Assembly (NCBI RefSeq): GCF_026212465.1
Contig: NC_080047.1
Coordinates: 34,855,057-34,919,056, forward strand
DNA: 64,000 nucleotides
Direction of reading: 5' to 3'
Origin: Amaranthus tricolor
Lineage: Eukaryota; Streptophyta; Magnoliopsida; Caryophyllales; Amaranthaceae
Shown here: piece by piece, positions 63,422 to 64,000 of the stretch
How positions within the stretch are numbered: the stretch's first letter is position 1
How the letters are laid out: the number at the start of each line of letters is the position of its first letter
The notes under the pieces: model-generated
The model's input: the letters and a program-made list of their open reading frames with translations, nothing else
Databases searched by the model: none
Told to the model about the DNA's origin: nothing
Program-made: the position numbers and the translations under genes

Positions 63422-64000
63422 ATGCAACGTCATTTAGCATGCCAAGTTCCATACGTATATAAGCAAAACGATCAGCACTTAAAGGTTTTGTAAATATATC
63501 CGCTAATTGATTTTCAGTAGATATAAAAGATAAAGAAATATTACCTTTTTCAACATGATCTCTTACAAAACGGTGACGTACCTCAATGTGTTTAGTACGA
63601 GAATTCAGGATTCAGGATTCTTTGTAATACAAATTGCACTTGTATTATCACACTTTATTGGTATACCTTTGAAATCAATTCCAAGGTCTCTAAGTTGTTG
63701 AGCAATCCATAAAATTTGAGAGCAACATGCACCGGCAGCTATGTATTCAGCTTCAGCTGTAGATAAAGCAACTGAATTTTCCTTTTTAGAATACCACGAG
63801 ATCAATGAATTTCCTAAAAATTGACATGATCCTGAGGTGCTTTTTCTATCAACTTTGTATCCAGCATAATCAGCATCTGTAAAGCCAATCAAACTAAAAT
63901 TTCAACAACTAGGGTACCATAGACCAAAGTCTTTAGTCCCATATAAATATCTAAAGATTCTCTTAACTGCTGTTAAATGAGATTCTTTTGGGTTAGCTTG
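63422..64000 (-). pseudogene. Sirevirus-like pol 3' end: RNase H with lesions
   Basis: Minus strand from the window edge: QANPKESHLTAVKRIFRYLY, GTKDFGLWYP, a TGA near 63904-63902, then GFTDADYAGYKVDRKSTSG, ISWYSKKENSVALSTAEAEY and KCDNTSAICITKNPES. At about 63605-63620 a 7-bp tandem duplication (atcctga twice) shifts the frame to a stop; the old frame resumes with RTKHIEVRHRFVRDHVEKGN and ADIFTKPLSADRF to the final stop at 63422. RNase H motifs D, E and D are present in TDAD, AEAE and CDN. The two lesions make this copy's pol non-functional. Confidence 0.85.

Larger units (their letters stand above)
59286..64000 (-). mobile_element. Sirevirus-like Ty1/copia element (SIRE/Maximus type), 3' half
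   Basis: Minus orientation, running off the right edge. From 3' to 5': the 3' LTR (59286-60742), a 3'UTR with polypurine motifs, an env-like ORF (62805-61420), a second noncoding stretch with polypurine motifs, and the pol RNase H end (64000-63422). An extra ORF between RNase H and the 3' LTR, with reiterated G-rich polypurine tracts, is the layout of Sireviruses. It is inserted in the copia gag at 59285; the 5-bp target side would be gaggt (59281-59285), but the other side is outside the window. Confidence 0.8.

Overview
This window is eudicot-type plant nuclear DNA. It is AT-rich, with spliced genes whose introns run from hundreds of bases to more than 9 kb, and dense nested transposable elements. 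I cannot name the species from sequence alone. Three host genes read as intact and one is broken: (i) an NPGR-family tetratricopeptide protein on + (coding 15597-25837, five coding exons); (ii) plastid ribosomal protein bL28 on - (30878-29241, two exons); (iii) a U2AF65-like splicing factor on - (51259-33984, ten coding exons, plus a 5'UTR exon to about 52.7 kb); and (iv) a truncated, frameshifted LRR receptor-like protein on - (28261-26943).

Layout. 1-1311 is the end of an Athila/Tat-type LTR with a cluster of CCCGGCCGGG-like palindromes. 2185-11263 is a composite chromovirus (Del/Tekay-type Ty3) element arranged LTR fragment / chromodomain fragment / LTR fragment / broken pol / full 2.9-kb LTR. 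All three LTR copies carry (TA)n tracts, of about 1 kb, 0.1 kb and 0.67 kb. 11.3-14.5 kb is repeat-derived DNA with a hAT-like end. 14.5-25.8 kb is the NPGR gene, whose introns hold a 1.9-kb non-autonomous LTR element, a hAT transposase remnant, two inverted copies of a small TIR element and an SINE-like repeat. 26-33 kb holds the LRR pseudogene, RPL28, a Ty1/copia pol remnant and a second hAT remnant. 34-52.7 kb is the U2AF-like gene. Its introns hold a mariner/Stowaway-like MITE, a Tourist-like MITE with TTA duplications, an LTR element carrying a nested Mutator-like element, an SINE-like repeat and an RTE-type LINE remnant. 52.7-58.5 kb has no gene I recognise; part resembles a decayed long Ty3 LTR. 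58.6-64 kb is a copia LTR, PBS and gag remnant interrupted by a Sirevirus-like element. That element runs off the right edge in minus orientation and shows its LTR, an env-like ORF, the RNase H end and repeated polypurine motifs.

The host genes are unrelated housekeeping or signalling functions (pollen and calmodulin-linked TPR protein, plastid translation, pre-mRNA splicing). They do not form a cluster. The main interest lies in the element architecture and in the U2AF-like protein, whose C-terminal UHM-type RRM is split by a ~200-residue acidic insertion and whose N-terminal region carries a 27-bp coding minisatellite. I saw no CRISPR array, rRNA gene, functional tRNA gene or obvious new multi-gene system.
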